A stretch of DNA of 24,410 nucleotides from Pezizomycotina sp. ARF18 (lineage: Eukaryota; Ascomycota), in assembly GCA_002224055.1 (NCBI GenBank), contig AZLU01000024.1, positions 278,379 to 302,788 on the forward strand, written 5' to 3'. Positions 11,431 to 21,802 of the stretch are shown one piece after another. The notes beneath the pieces are model-generated. The model had not been told where the DNA came from, searched no databases, and saw only the letters and a list, made by a program, of their open reading frames with translations. Both the position numbers and the translations under genes were made by a program. Every line of letters begins with the position of its first letter. Within the stretch, counting starts at the first letter, position 1.

Positions 11431-13003
11431 ATGGCCTTCCATTCACCTCCCCACCACCTCCGTCCTCTCCTACACACCCTCTTCACCTCCCAACCGTACC
11501 CTTCCTTACCGCTACAAACAACAACCCACCGCGCCGTCCTCCGCGACGCACTAAAACGTTACAAGCGGTTAACCCCGCAGGAACAAGCTACGACGCTACC
11601 CTCCATCATTTCCTCGATAAACGAATACATCCCTTACCTCCTGTGCTTTGAGCAAGCGTTCCGCTACGGCGACGTAGTACCCTCGAACCCAAAGAAGTAG
11701 AAACGGATGGCGACCGACGTTATCGAAACCCCCAAAGGCGCTTAAAGGCGGAGGAGAAGCGGCAAGGGTCAAGAGGGGCGGGATGAACTACGAGATCGTT
11801 TTCGTCGCGGCGACGCTGGCGTACGCGCACACGCTGCGCGCGAGGAATCTGCTGGCGTCCGCTTGTATTCTCCTTCCGCGTCGGGCGATAAGAACACGCA
11901 CTCGAATAATCTGATAAACCAGGCCATAACGAATCTTTGACTTCGGCTAATATATTTACGTATCTTCACGACCGGGCGATGCATACGGTACCCATACCGC
12001 CGAATTTCCCGGCGGACGTATCACCCGCCGTAACGCAAGCGCTCACGCACGTTAGCCTGGCGTCGGCGACGCTTTTGGCGGTCCTTAAGTCGGACCATAC
12101 CCTAGCCTTGTAGCTATAGAGCACGATAAGAACGATAAGGAGTGGATGTATAGATCCGTTACCGTGCCCACCGGAGTGAAAGCGCTTTTGCTAGCGAGAC
12201 TGTGTGCAGAGGCTAGCGATCAAGCTGGTAAGGTGTAGCGAAACGTAATGTCCGCAGGCGGCGGTGCGTTGTCGCGGATTTATTGAAGTTCTGCCAGGAG
12301 CTGCAGAACGTCGGGAGGCCAAAGCGTGTAGGTTTTTAGGCGTCGATGCAGAGGCGCAGGGAAAGGTAGGAGAGGCAATCGGTGGGTTAGGGCCGGAAGG
12401 GAGATTTTTGGGATTTGCGGTAGATAAAGACGCGAGATAAAGGATGACGGGACGGGGGTGGTGGAGGTATAGGCGGGAGCGGAGGTGGAGGCGTAGCAGC
12501 GGGTTCGAAAAGTTCAGGAAAGCAAGGAGGAGCGCAAAGAAGGTAAAAAATGGGAGAAGCAGCGGAGCGAAGGGTACTAGTGACGACTCGGGAAGGTTCG
12601 AGGAAGGGAGGGTGCTGGCGGCGCTAGAGAAGAAGTGGGTTAGGGTCAACGACGCCGTGAGTATTATTCGAAAATCCCTCTTGACAACTTTTACTCCCCC
12701 ATGGAATAAAGGGCCGTTTTCTCTAATAGCTCTCTCTCTCTCTCATCAGGTCATGTTCCAACCATAAAACCCCCATCGTCGTTACTATCCCAGCTGCCGT
12801 CCGGACGCCCCGTCCATCCTGATCCTAAACCCTGGGTGCCTCCAACGCTGAGCGCAGAAGCTCTAGCTACGTTACGGGCAAGCCGTGCGAGAAGGACCTC
12901 GCATGGTCAGCGGCCGAACGTGCATGAAAGATGACAGCGACGACGAAATACTACGCCCAGCTTCGGTCCGGGAGTCGGGGCAGAGCCACCGGAATACTTC
13001 TAA
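11431..13003 (+). CDS. palC: PalC-like ambient-pH signalling protein, BRO1-type (frame-broken)
   Basis: PalC links the PalH/PalF plasma-membrane complex to ESCRT-III in the fungal Pal/Rim alkaline-pH pathway that leads to PacC processing (family knowledge). The ATG at 11431 (A at -3, G at +4) opens the longest clean piece: LPLQTTTHRAVLRDALKRYK, then LPSIISSINEYIPYLLCFEQ. After a shift near 11709 the frame continues with MNYEIVFVAATLAYAHTLRA, SPAVTQALTHVSLASATLLA, DKNDKEWM (12119-12150), LLLARLCAEASDQAGK, KACRFLGVDAEAQGKVGEAI, then EEGRVLAALEKKWVRVNDA. After one intron comes LSQLPSGRPVHPDPKPWVPP, an acidic stretch DDSDDEIL and the end GAEPPEYF-TAA at 13001-13003. The order and spacing agree with PalC, and about 490 codons is the usual length. 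Six or more single-base shifts interrupt it, for example a missing base in CCAACCATAAAA near 12761. The call rests on remembered family motifs. Confidence 0.8.
12657..12749 (+). other. intron of palC-like gene
   Basis: Donor GTGAGT, acceptor CATCAG preceded by a (CT)n pyrimidine tract at 12731-12744. Length 93 bases. It joins RVNDA to the VMFQ..KPPSSLLSQLPSGRP segment. Confidence 0.75.
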
Positions 13004-13974
13004 TCCCGGTAGTATTTTACGAACTGTACCCCTACCTTGTGTCTTGTCTCTCCAACTAGTGGTACCAACGGGTGTAACGAGTAACTGACATCATCAAATC
13101 TCATATACTTCTTGCATGTAAAAACAACGAGCATTAGATACTAAAGACGACATTACGATATCATTTGATTTTTCTGTAAAGGCTTGATTAGATTCTATAT
13201 AATTGTCTGATCATTAATGTTCCTATCTACATTGCTCGTCATGCTTTCATGACCATTGACTTTAATCCATACTGAGAAAAGATTCTTTAATGACAATAGT
13301 CGAATCCACCGTATGAAGTAATTATATTAGTCGCTGAGACAGTCATCTCTAAACACCATAAGAATAAACTCCAAATCCAATTCTATCCCAAAATATCCGA
13401 CACTGTTGTGAAAAATATCAAGTAGCGATGAAGCAATATATGTATATATGAAAAAAGTGCTCTTTTTTTTTCGATGATCGAGTGTAATATGCATATGGGG
13501 TAAAAACGAGCAAAAAAATATGAGAACGATCAAGTGACAAACGCCGTGAACCCCGTGGTACAATTGAGGGAAGAAGAACGAGAATGAGAAAAACGAAAAA
13601 AAAAAAAAAAAAGCTTAGCTTTAAAGATTCGAGTCGAGGCTGAGACTTGAGAGTACGGAGTAAACAAGGAAAAGCTGAAACTCCAAAAAATCGATCGAAG
13701 AAAAATATGACAAACGATAAACTTTCAGGTCGTAAGTAAAGATGGGAAGAAAATCGGCTGAGAAAAATGAAGCAGAAGAAGAAAAAAAAAAAAAAAAAAA
13801 GGATAATTAGATAGAAACAACATGATAAAGAGGGAAAGCATTGGCGCCGACTAGGGGCTGCATAAGGTAGCTGCTTAGATTGCGCGAGACGCCATGATTT
13901 CGGAGATGAAAAGGAGAGAAGCTTAAAAACAGGACACTGCGGGACCATTCGAATATATATTTTTCTCTCTTCCT
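13004..13974. other. Convergent spacer between palC-like and mnn10-like genes
   Basis: AT-rich DNA carrying the 3' ends of two genes that face each other. It includes poly-A runs at about 13597-13613 and 13782-13800. The minus-strand open frame over 13418-14047 picks up the true C-terminus of the mnn10-like gene only at its start, in the wrong frame, and is otherwise noise. Confidence 0.6.
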
Positions 13975-15549
13975 TTATTTTATTTTGTCGATGTCGATGG
14001 TATTGTTCCTGATCTGTTTGAAATACTTCATCTTCCCAGGCAGTCACGGCCCATTCGCACCGGAATGAGCATGTTGACGAAAAATCGCGATCCCGGAATC
14101 GTAAAAGATCCGTTTAATCGGCTTCATTTCATTGCATGCGCCTACGGGAAAGACATTGATCATTCGCTGAGGAATAAGCGATCCCGTTACGGGTCCACAG
14201 CTGATTGGCATATAGGTGCTCCTAAAATCATTTAAAAAAATAAAAAAAGAATCAAGTCAGCCTTATCATGGTCGCACAAGAAACATTTGAAGGTGCTTCG
14301 CCCACTGCGAGTGAGATTTTTTGTTTGCACATGCACATGCACAAGCGGGTAAAAGTATAACCTACCAGGACGTCTTGCTCTCTTGTGCTCCCAAACGTGC
14401 TGCTGTTCGTACGACAGGTGTCCACCATACACATCCATCAAGCAACGTAAACGCGTCTGATCATGAAGCTTCCAAGGTTGAATCACCACAGTCCTGGGTA
14501 CAGACGTTTATGCTGTTCGGGTCGCCATCTCCGACTCTGCTTCTAGTGATCGAGTCAAGCCATTCGTCTCGGAGGGTGTGTAATGTTGAGGGGGTTGTAA
14601 ATTTGATATCGCGGTACCGTAACGTTTGAATGCGATCAAAAATGTGTTTCTGCAGCGATACTTCGGGTTCCATAATGTAGGTCTGTAGATCAAGATACCA
14701 AACATTCGGCTTGGGTGTACTTTTTCATAGCAGACTTGACAGCATCCATTTTTCCCAGGACTCTCTCCATTCGTGAGTGCGTATCGCTTGGCCCGCATCA
14801 TGTCCTTGATATCCAGAATATAACCGTGTCGCCGAGCGTGTCCTTCTTGTTCTTGATTGACTCCTCTCGATCCTCCCACTCCTTCCCCTCCATTTGAGCA
14901 CAACCACGTCCACGTTCGACACGCTAGCAACAATAACAAACTTGGAATCCCCCAGGTACGATTGGATTTGTAAACATGTATCAATGGCGCCAAAAATATG
15001 TAAGGATCATGCCAAAAATAATGAAAAGGTGAAAAATCTCTTCGGTCGCGCAAACACATTGCAAAACCGCTTAACCTGCGCCAGCCGCCTTTGAAACCCT
15101 CGAGCGTGTGCTGTCTTGTCTGGTAGTAAGGGTTGTAGCAGGTAGACTTTTCGTAAGTCGCTGATGACCAGTGTATGTCGGACGGATCTAGCATTGTGAG
15201 AGGACGAGACGAACGAAAATATCTTCGTCAACTGCTGTCTTAAGAATTCTTCGGGTTTCGCTTCAAGATAGATATCGGAACGCTCCTACTATGGTATGTA
15301 CCGCTGCTTCCGCCGCTTCACTGAGGTGCGCGACTGGCTCGGAGTATAAGGCCGACTAATGGGAAGGAAGGCGGTGTCCTCGTCATTCCACGGTCGACAT
15401 TCACTCGCAATGGACGGTGTTCTTGATAAGCTATACTGCTCGGCGTCGTAAGGTCTTGCGCTCCGTAATATGTCGGGGTACTCGCGCCGGAACCTGGATA
15501 CGGTGTATGTGATATTGTTGGTAAACTCGGGGCGAATGAATAACCACAA
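13975..15549 (-). CDS. mnn10: Mnn10-type GT34 alpha-1,6-mannosyltransferase subunit (frame-broken)
   Basis: Golgi type II membrane protein; Mnn10 is part of the mannan polymerase II complex that extends the alpha-1,6 mannan backbone of cell-wall glycoproteins (family knowledge). Reading the minus strand: a Ser/Thr/Pro-rich cytosolic N-terminus (start uncertain; several frames plausible between 15290 and 15720), a transmembrane helix near 14990-15035 (FHLFIIFGMILTYFWRH), then DSKFVIVAS, NVDVVVLKWRGREWE, KDMMRAKRYA, HEWRESWEK, VWYLDLQTYIMEPEVSLQKH, SRVGDGDPNSINV, QDCG, YEQQHVWEHK, EQDVL. One intron follows, then EHLYANQ, IAFIPQRMIN, GACNEMKP, MGRDC and KYFKQIRNNTIDIDKIK before TAA at 13975-13977. 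These match GT34 in order. The usual metal-binding Asp-x-Asp reads Asp-Leu-Gln here. Many single-base shifts break the frame. Mnn11-type paralogues are the main alternative. Confidence 0.8.
14222..14365 (-). other. intron of mnn10-like gene
   Basis: Minus-strand donor GTAGGT, branch-like GCTGAC, acceptor TTTTAG, 144 bases, phase 0. It joins EQDVL to EHLYANQ, restoring the continuous GT34 segment that follows the WEHKEQD motif. Confidence 0.75.
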
Positions 15550-15906
15550 CCGTGCCAGAATGTCCCGTCCAGCCGATGAAGGATGTGTACGAATACCTTA
15601 TAAGGTATCTTGCTGTGACGATTTGTTATGGTTCTTCGAATTCGTTTGGCAACCGCCGGTCGAATCCGGTGTCGGTATTATGGATTTCTTTTCACGGTCG
15701 CTAAAGAGGCGGCGTCTTGTCGATTGGAAGCCACGGTGACGGAAATTTACGAAAGTCGACGGAAATATAAGTGAAGAAAAAGAAGTCTCTAAACAAGACT
15801 CAAGGTCGTATAGAAGAAAAAAAATTTTTTTGTGCCCTTTTGTCTCAGAGCGCAAGGTTCAATAAATATCTCTGGCGCCCGAAACGAAATAATAATAAGA
15901 CGGTGC

Positions 15907-15924
15907 AAAAAAAAAAAAAAAAAA
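15907..15924. repeat. Poly-A tract (18 A)
   Basis: Homopolymer upstream of the mnn10-like gene. Confidence 0.9.
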
Positions 15925-16180
15925 GGGAGAGAACCTTCTGAAGAATATACCGCAAGGATTTATATATAATAATAATAATTTCTACTCCAAACGGAGGGAT
16001 ATTAAGAAGTGCTGCATTTAACATGGAATGCGAAGCTAAGATAGGTATATCAGATGTATATGGTGTGTCGATGGCGCGAGCGAGCGAGGGATAGGCAAGT
16101 ATATATATATAAAAATAATAGGATATATTAGAACTGCAGGTGTGGAAGGATAGATAGTGAATAGTGTAAAGATTCACAAA

Positions 16181-16219
16181 GAAAAAAAGAAAATAAAAGA
16201 AAGAAAGAAAGAAAGAAAA
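16181..16219. repeat. (GAAA)n purine tract
   Basis: GAAA units following an A-rich stretch, all purine except one T. Confidence 0.85.
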
Positions 16220-16644
16220 GCCACGATCTCGATAACTACTGCTTGTCTTAAATAATCTCTCTTTTTTTCTCTCTTTTTCTTGAAGGAATATTTTTTTTTG
16301 ACGGGACCTGTAACTGCCTTGTCGGATGTAGCGAATACGACCGTTGCCTTTCTGTTCTGTCCTCTAAACTTTGAGATTATTTCTTGTTTTTATTTTAATT
16401 TATTTTTTTGAAGCTCCCTTCAAAGAAAGCTCTTTGCTCTTGTCTTCCTCTTCGGCTCGCCTTGCAGAAGTGCAGCACGTCGTAAAAATTACGTGAGCAA
16501 AAAAAAAGGAAAGAAAGGAAAGCGAATCTTGAAAGGGGAAACTTTTGGCAAGAATTAAGAGAAGAAAAGAAGAGATACAGCTCGAACAGGTGAATTTGAA
16601 AGAAAGTCCTGTAGGGACAGATATCAAAGTACCGTTTGACGGCC

Positions 16645-16672
16645 AAAAAAAAAAAAAAAAAAAAAAAAAAAA
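16645..16672. repeat. Poly-A tract (28 A)
   Basis: One of the two longest homopolymers in the window. Confidence 0.9.
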
Positions 16673-16767
16673 TAAGTCAAGATCAACAACGAAACCTTGG
16701 CGATGATTATTAAAAATCGATTATAAGGCGATTAATTTCTTGTCATGTTAATATTTTAAACAATCAA

Positions 16768-16795
16768 GGGCAGGCAGGCAGGGCAGGCAGGGAGG
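16768..16795. repeat. GGCA/GGGCA short tandem repeat
   Basis: A G-rich tract of GGCA and GGGCA units in otherwise AT-rich DNA. Confidence 0.8.
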
Positions 16796-17108
16796 TGATG
16801 CTAGGCGTACCAGAAAATAGAAGAAGGTGCGAACGAGAAGAAGTGTCCTCTTTTCTTCTATCTTTGATTGCTTGAAATTTCGTCGCTTGTTGTACAGAAA
16901 TGCCGAATTAAGACACAGATTCACCAGCTCTAGAAGGGTCGCATGGGGAAAAAAGAAAAGGGGAGACAGAAGTGGGTTCGCCAATGGAGGCTAAAAATCA
17001 ATTTTAAAATATTAGTTAGCAATGGTGGATATTCGTCCCAAATTTTTTTCCCCCGTTCTAAAGAGGAAGAGCAAAGGAAGAAAAAGGATTTGCTGGAGTC
17101 CATGATAT

Positions 17109-17199
17109 CAATAATAATAATAAATAATAATATAATATAATTATTATTATTATATTTATTATTATTATTACTATTATTATTACTATTATTATTTATTTA
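17109..17199. repeat. Back-to-back (AAT)n and (ATT)n, near-palindromic
   Basis: About 30 bases of AAT-type units are followed by about 60 bases of ATT-type units, interrupted by TAC variants. The two halves are near reverse complements, so the tract can fold into a long A/T-only hairpin or cruciform. Confidence 0.85.
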
Positions 17200-17300
17200 C
17201 TTATCGACAAGTCGAATGAATCAAAGCATCTTCCGCTTGAATATACTCAAGTTATCTCAAAACACACTGCAGAAAACGAAGTGGAAAACGCATACGGCCC

Positions 17301-17319
17301 TTTTTTTTTTTTTTTTTTT
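17301..17319. repeat. Poly-T tract (19 T)
   Basis: Homopolymer in noncoding DNA, about 100 bases after the AAT/ATT tract. Confidence 0.9.
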
Positions 17320-17774
17320 AATGGCCTGGTTGTTACTCACCGATATAGAGGTTCTGAGAGAGATTCAGAAGAAATTTGAAACAGACGTCGTTGGAGAAGG
17401 AGAAAAAAAATAGTTATGGAGGAGCATCATAATATGAAGGAAACAATAGGAAGAGAGACTGGAATAAATTGATATATTCACTCTAGAAATGAACCTCCTT
17501 CCCTCTCTTGATGTTTCTTTTTGGTTATCTTTCCTTTACAACTGAAGAAAGAATAATAGCAAACCTTCTGAAAAATCGCTCTTGTTATAAAGATTCATAT
17601 ACACTTCTCGTTTTCCTTGCCGCGGGAAAGAGGCCTGCCTATTTTCATATAGATAAATTATTATTTTTATCTAGTAATAATGAGTACTTTTATAGCTGAA
17701 GAGAGGAGAGATAAGACGATAAAAAAGTAAATAAATAGATAATAATATTATATAATGAAAACCCCAGCAGCGAA

Positions 17775-17782
<8 letters not shown>

Positions 17783-17806
<24 letters not shown>
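17783..17806. repeat. Poly-A tract (24 A)
   Basis: Homopolymer continuing into GGAAAAA-type units to about 17824. Confidence 0.9.
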
Positions 17807-18096
17807 GGAAAAAGGAAAAAGGAAAATGCGAAACGTCCCTTTTTCTTTGTCTCTTGGTGATGCGTTTACCTTGGGGGCTACGGGGCTTGGTGAGGTTGCT
17901 ATATATTTTTTTTGATACTTCCTGTTGAGACTGCGTCGATCCAGCCAGAGCTCTATATCCCTCCCTTCAGGCTCTTTTGTTTTTTTCCCGCTACAATCAA
18001 TGCGGACCCATTTGATTAATCTTGTTCTTCGCTTCGCAAAAAGTAACCTCGTTGGTATCACCTTCAAACAGCAGAGGGTCCGAAAAGAAAGTAGTT

Positions 18097-18129
18097 GGTA
18101 GTAGCAGTAGTAGTAGTAGTACTAGTAGC
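18097..18129. repeat. (GTA)n microsatellite
   Basis: Trinucleotide repeat AGT/GTA with several substitutions. Confidence 0.8.
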
Positions 18130-19054
18130 ATTGCGCAAAGACGGGGAAAAGGAAGAGAAGAAGAAAAGGAATATAAATAATCTCTAGACTTTTTGCATTC
18201 GTTATCGTACTGGGGAGAGTCCAGCCACTGAGCTCCATCCAGTTAAGTAATAATATTTGTGGATAACTTTCTTCTCAAGGCATTCCGATTCACAGTACAC
18301 CTTTTTTTTTTTTTTCTTTCCTAATCAGCGTCTCCTAGACGAGCACGAAATTATCAGACCTTGCGCGTTCCGTTTGCAAATATCTTCTTCTAACCCTTTC
18401 GTTGCGGCTTGTTCGTCGAGGCGTACCCGTATAAGAAAGATCAAGCCAAGTGACCTTTTTGTTTGTCTCGTTTCTCTTATCTTTACTGCCAGATTTCGAA
18501 ACTTCTTTTGTTATACTGCTATTTTATCGGTTCACCATGCCCAGTTAAACAAAGTGAAAAAAAAAAATAAATTTAAAATAGTTACGTACCCGCGCTGGAG
18601 AACTTCTGCGAATCAATGCATCGGATGACAATACGATGAAAGGTAGGCTCAGCTTTCCTCTCAGTCGACGAACGCCTCACTGGCTGATTACTTGGAACCT
18701 AACAAGCTCAAGTGTAGTGAGCGGTCAGTTGATTCTAGTCAATAAGAAAAAAAGGGGATCTTTGATGCTATTATTCCCTTTTTATCTTTTAAAACAATCT
18801 GCTCAAAACGATGAGCGTGTCGAATAAATAGATAAATGTCTCCAGTCCTCTTCTTCTTTTACAACTCTTCAGGGTAGATGATGTGTTTGTATATTGAGGA
18901 ATTAATTCTTCTCTTCTTATGCCACCCCAGTTCGCTTGGGCCAAAGAGTTTCCTCCTTCCTTCCAGTGCGGGCCGTCAAAAACGGGGTTTAACGCCATCA
19001 AGATGATAGGAGGCGTGAGTGTGTAATAATAAAATATGCATCACCTCTTCTCTG

Positions 19055-19075
19055 CAAAAAAAAAAAAAAAAAAAA
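19055..19075. repeat. Poly-A tract (21 A)
   Basis: Homopolymer shortly before the (CAG)n tract. Confidence 0.9.
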
Positions 19076-19101
19076 CTAAGCACGAAAGAAGGGATCCACT
19101 A

Positions 19102-19118
19102 CAGCAGCAGCAGCAGCA
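19102..19118. repeat. (CAG)5 tract
   Basis: Short CAG repeat. No open frame around it has coding character. Confidence 0.8.
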
Positions 19119-19599
19119 ACAAGCATTGATCAAAGACAATCGTAAACACTTGTTACTTTTTTTCTTCTCCGCTGATTGCGAATTAGATTGAAGGAGGATG
19201 TCACCGCTTGTCCTGATCGAGTCCCTCTTTTTCTCCCACGAACTATATCCTTTTGAAATTTCTTAACACATTCGGTCTTAAAAGATAAACGAACGGCTGT
19301 GTTTTTCGTGATCTCTGTTGATTCGATTCTTCCTGTAATGTCCCTACAGGTAATTATAACATATATAGATAGATATGCGTTTTTTCGCTCATGGCGGATC
19401 TCCGTGGCCTGCATGAAACGATAATATAACTTGGTCGCAATTGCGTACTTAGATGCAGCAAGAGTATCGGCGCAGCTAAAATTGCAGAGAGATATACAAG
19501 CTAAGAGCAGTCATGCTTTTAGTATAGTACCTTTGATTACCTAAATTCAACTGTTTTTTTTTTTTCCTTGGGTTTCTACACAATGAATTCCAGCTTGAT

Positions 19600-19645
19600 T
19601 CTTGTTCCTATTCCTGTTCCTATTCTATTTCCTATTCCTGTTCTT
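19600..19645. repeat. (TTCCTR)n tract
   Basis: Hexanucleotide TTCCTA/TTCCTG units, about six copies with small irregularities. Confidence 0.8.
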
Positions 19646-20249
19646 GACTTAGTTGCTTGATTCGGGGTACAAAAATTATTTCTCTCCCATTTTCCCCTAA
19701 GTTTTATGTTTCAACAGTTCTCTTTTCTCTTCTTATTTTCTTTTTGTTTTTTTAGCCTTTCTGTTCTTGGGAGGCTGCAAGGGCTTTGGCCTCGTTCCTT
19801 CCTTTCCAGATCTTTGCTTTCGCGATCCTCTTTCCTAAAATCGCCAAGCATCAGAAAAAATAATTAGTTCGGGCCCCAAACATCTACAGATCCTCCCGTT
19901 CCGTGAAATCCGTAGTCTGTGCGAGCGAGCATGGTATAATAATATATATATCATCAAAAATCCTCGACCGCATAAAATTGTTTTTTTTTTTTTTTTCAGA
20001 TTTCATTTTAATAAATAAGTTTACCAGAGCTAGCTCTAAAAATTCTTCAAATTTTGTCCATGAAAAACTTTGCCAATAAATATTACCAATGACGAATCAG
20101 AAAAAGATAGATACACTAATACTAATAGCAATAAATATCGGAAAATTGGTATAAGAAATATTTCCCACAATTTCTCCACCTTCTCTTCTCTACTATCTCG
20201 GATGTGAGCTCCCACTTCCAATGTGCTCTCTTTCTTCATCTCTTTGCCC

Positions 20250-20257
20250 TATAAATA
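20250..20257 (+). promoter_or_regulatory. TATA box candidate
   Basis: TATAAATA, a perfect match to the usual TATA consensus, 324 bases before the ATG at 20581. An ATTGG (reverse CCAAT) follows at 20268-20272. It supports a transcription start in this region reading to the right. Confidence 0.4.
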
Positions 20258-20528
20258 GAACTATTCCATTGGTCGAGAGCTTAAAAACGTGAAGACTTGG
20301 CAGCTCGTTCTTTCTTTCTTTCTTTCTGTTCCTGTTGCCGAAAATTGGGAATTTGCTGGGAATAGCGGGGCGGCAAGCTCTAATTGGCGGACAAGGTCGT
20401 GCCTCACTAACCGCCATCGTTTGACGACACACAACGACTCACAAAACAACTGGACGCAGCAAAATAAAAATCGTCACATCATATACTCACCCACTCAACC
20501 GCACAACCATCGGAAAGATATGTAGGAC

Positions 20529-20551
20529 CCGCTAATAGGACTCTTTAGCGG
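20529..20551 (+). promoter_or_regulatory. Hairpin CCGCTAA-9 nt-TTAGCGG before 20581 start
   Basis: Seven perfect base pairs with a nine-base loop, 30 bases before the ATG. The left arm extended to CCGCTAATAG (20529-20538) is also the exact reverse complement of CTATTAGCGG at 20615-20624 inside the candidate first exon, so two folds compete. It may instead be a repeated protein-binding site. Confidence 0.4.
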
Positions 20552-20580
20552 ACAGAAGAAAATAAAGCTAACCAAAGAAC

Positions 20581-20892
20581 ATGGATTATGACTCTTTTTT
20601 GATTGACAGAGCTGCTATTAGCGGAGATGCAGCTAGGTAAGTGGGTTATTTGGGGTTTAGTCTAGCCCTATTTAGGAAACACCATAGTGCGCTGGCAGGA
20701 ACATTTATTAGTAGTATTTTTATTATCGAGAGGTCGTGTTTCTCTCCTCTTACCCGGTAGCGCAACTGGAGAGGTTCATTGAAAAGGTGGATGATGCCAC
20801 GGCGCATGCTGATACAGAGATGAAGAATTTTTTAATATCATTTCTTTTATTTTCTATTGTTCATTTCTTCTTGAACGGTGTTCAACTTTGTA

Positions 20893-20931
<39 letters not shown>

Positions 20932-20978
20932 TTCAATTCTTCAAAGGCTTCTTCGGTCCTTTTTCTCTTCTATTATAA
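20581..20978 (+). CDS. Weak candidate for small spliced gene, unrecognised
   Basis: ATG with A at -3 and G at +4 opens MDYDSFLIDRAAISGDAAR (19 codons) and ends exactly at a consensus donor, AG|GTAAGT at 20637. An acceptor at 20760 (CCGGTAG) is followed by QLERFIEKVDDATAHADTEM, an amphipathic helical peptide of normal composition. Joining them needs one base of correction, as in every other gene here. Downstream the frame becomes hydrophobic (FLISFLLFSIVHFFLNG) and then poly-Tyr from an (ATT)n repeat. The true end is unclear: this could be a transmembrane tail, an intron or noncoding DNA. No family recognised. The upstream TATA box and hairpin fit a promoter and leader. Confidence 0.35.
20893..20931. 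repeat. (ATT)13 microsatellite
   Basis: Perfect trinucleotide repeat, read as poly-Tyr in one frame. Confidence 0.9.
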
Positions 20979-21802
20979 TTGCAAAAATAAGAAAATAATA
21001 ATTACAGCTCCGTGAGCGAAAAAAATTTTTTTTCGACCTCTTCTCTACACAATACATTCACCTTTTTTTTTTTTTCGACCCTCAAGAGGCTTCAATTCAC
21101 CGTTCGTTGTTAGCTTTGATCTAGGTATGTGCGATAGGTAAACTCGTTTTACTGTTGTTATGGCGCCTGATTTCTTGTTATCTAATCCAAACAGCTTTGT
21201 CGCGCTGTACCTCAAGTTTGTGATCGGTTTTTACTGATTCTCAACTTTTTCAAACAACATTGAAACACAGTTCAACATCGTTTCATTCTTTCATAACTTT
21301 TTTTTTTTTTTTTTTTTCGATAAAGAAGCAGGGATTTGTTTATTTCTCTTGAAATCAGACACCGCTCAGTCATTCCTTAATTGCACTCAATAAAATCGCC
21401 TAATTTAAACACGCAAATAATTCGCCAAACAGAAGAGGGAGACGCATCATATAGACGACAACATCTGCCGCGAGAGGTCGATATAACATCATTCTATCAC
21501 TTTCCTAGAAGTTCAAAAATCGACAAGCCATTGAGAACATGCGGTAGTAAATAAAGAGTCGCCTTTTAGAAAATTCATATCCTTTTTTCTCTTTTACGAA
21601 TTTCTTTTGTGTTGGCATTTTTCAGCGTGTCTATTTTTCTTCATTTTTCCACCATTGATATAGCATCAGTTTTTTTTTTTTTTTTTCACAACGCTCTCTA
21701 CAATCTATTATTACAACCTCTTTATATTGTAATCATAATTGTTTCATCTAGGAACATTATTTTTGAACCATCAACTACCCAGTTCTCAAAGAAAACGACA
21801 AA
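20979..21802. other. Spacer or leader before the last gene
   Basis: AT-rich with poly-T runs (about 21063-21075, 21299-21317 and 21670-21686). No coding signal seen. It probably contains the promoter and pyrimidine-rich leader of the gene starting at 21803. Confidence 0.6.

Larger units (their letters stand above)
15550..20580. other. 5-kb gene-poor, microsatellite-rich region
   Basis: I find no recognisable protein, tRNA or transposon here. The first 200 bases may include more of the N-terminus or leader of the mnn10-like gene: a frame with PYPGSGASTPTYYGAQDLTT, at about 15440-15510 on the minus strand, looks like a disordered tail. The rest is AT-rich with many A/T homopolymers and simple repeats listed below. 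Two open frames of ordinary composition (17690-18067 minus and 18789-19001 minus) were considered and not accepted. From about 20200 the composition changes and a TATA box, a CCAAT-type ATTGG (20268-20272) and a hairpin precede the candidate gene at 20581. Confidence 0.55.

Noticed and set aside
13418-14047. 209-codon minus-strand ORF with poly-Phe stretches
   Set aside because: It follows poly-A/T tracts in the spacer and overlaps the mnn10 C-terminus in the wrong frame.
14508-15194. 228-codon minus-strand ORF over the mnn10-like gene
   Set aside because: Right strand, but only fragments are in the true frame (for example KDMMRAKRYA and VHPSRMFG.. out of frame). Conserved GT34 motifs alternate among three frames, so it is not a separate protein.
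17690-18067. 125-codon minus-strand ORF
   Set aside because: The first 80 residues have fairly normal composition, but there is no known motif, the second half is poly-Phe from a 24-base A run, and no splice or promoter support was seen.
18789-19001. 70-codon minus-strand ORF starting MMALNPVFDGPHWKEGG
   Set aside because: Looks peptide-like for about 45 residues, but no family, no splice sites and no neighbour context support it. It could be chance.
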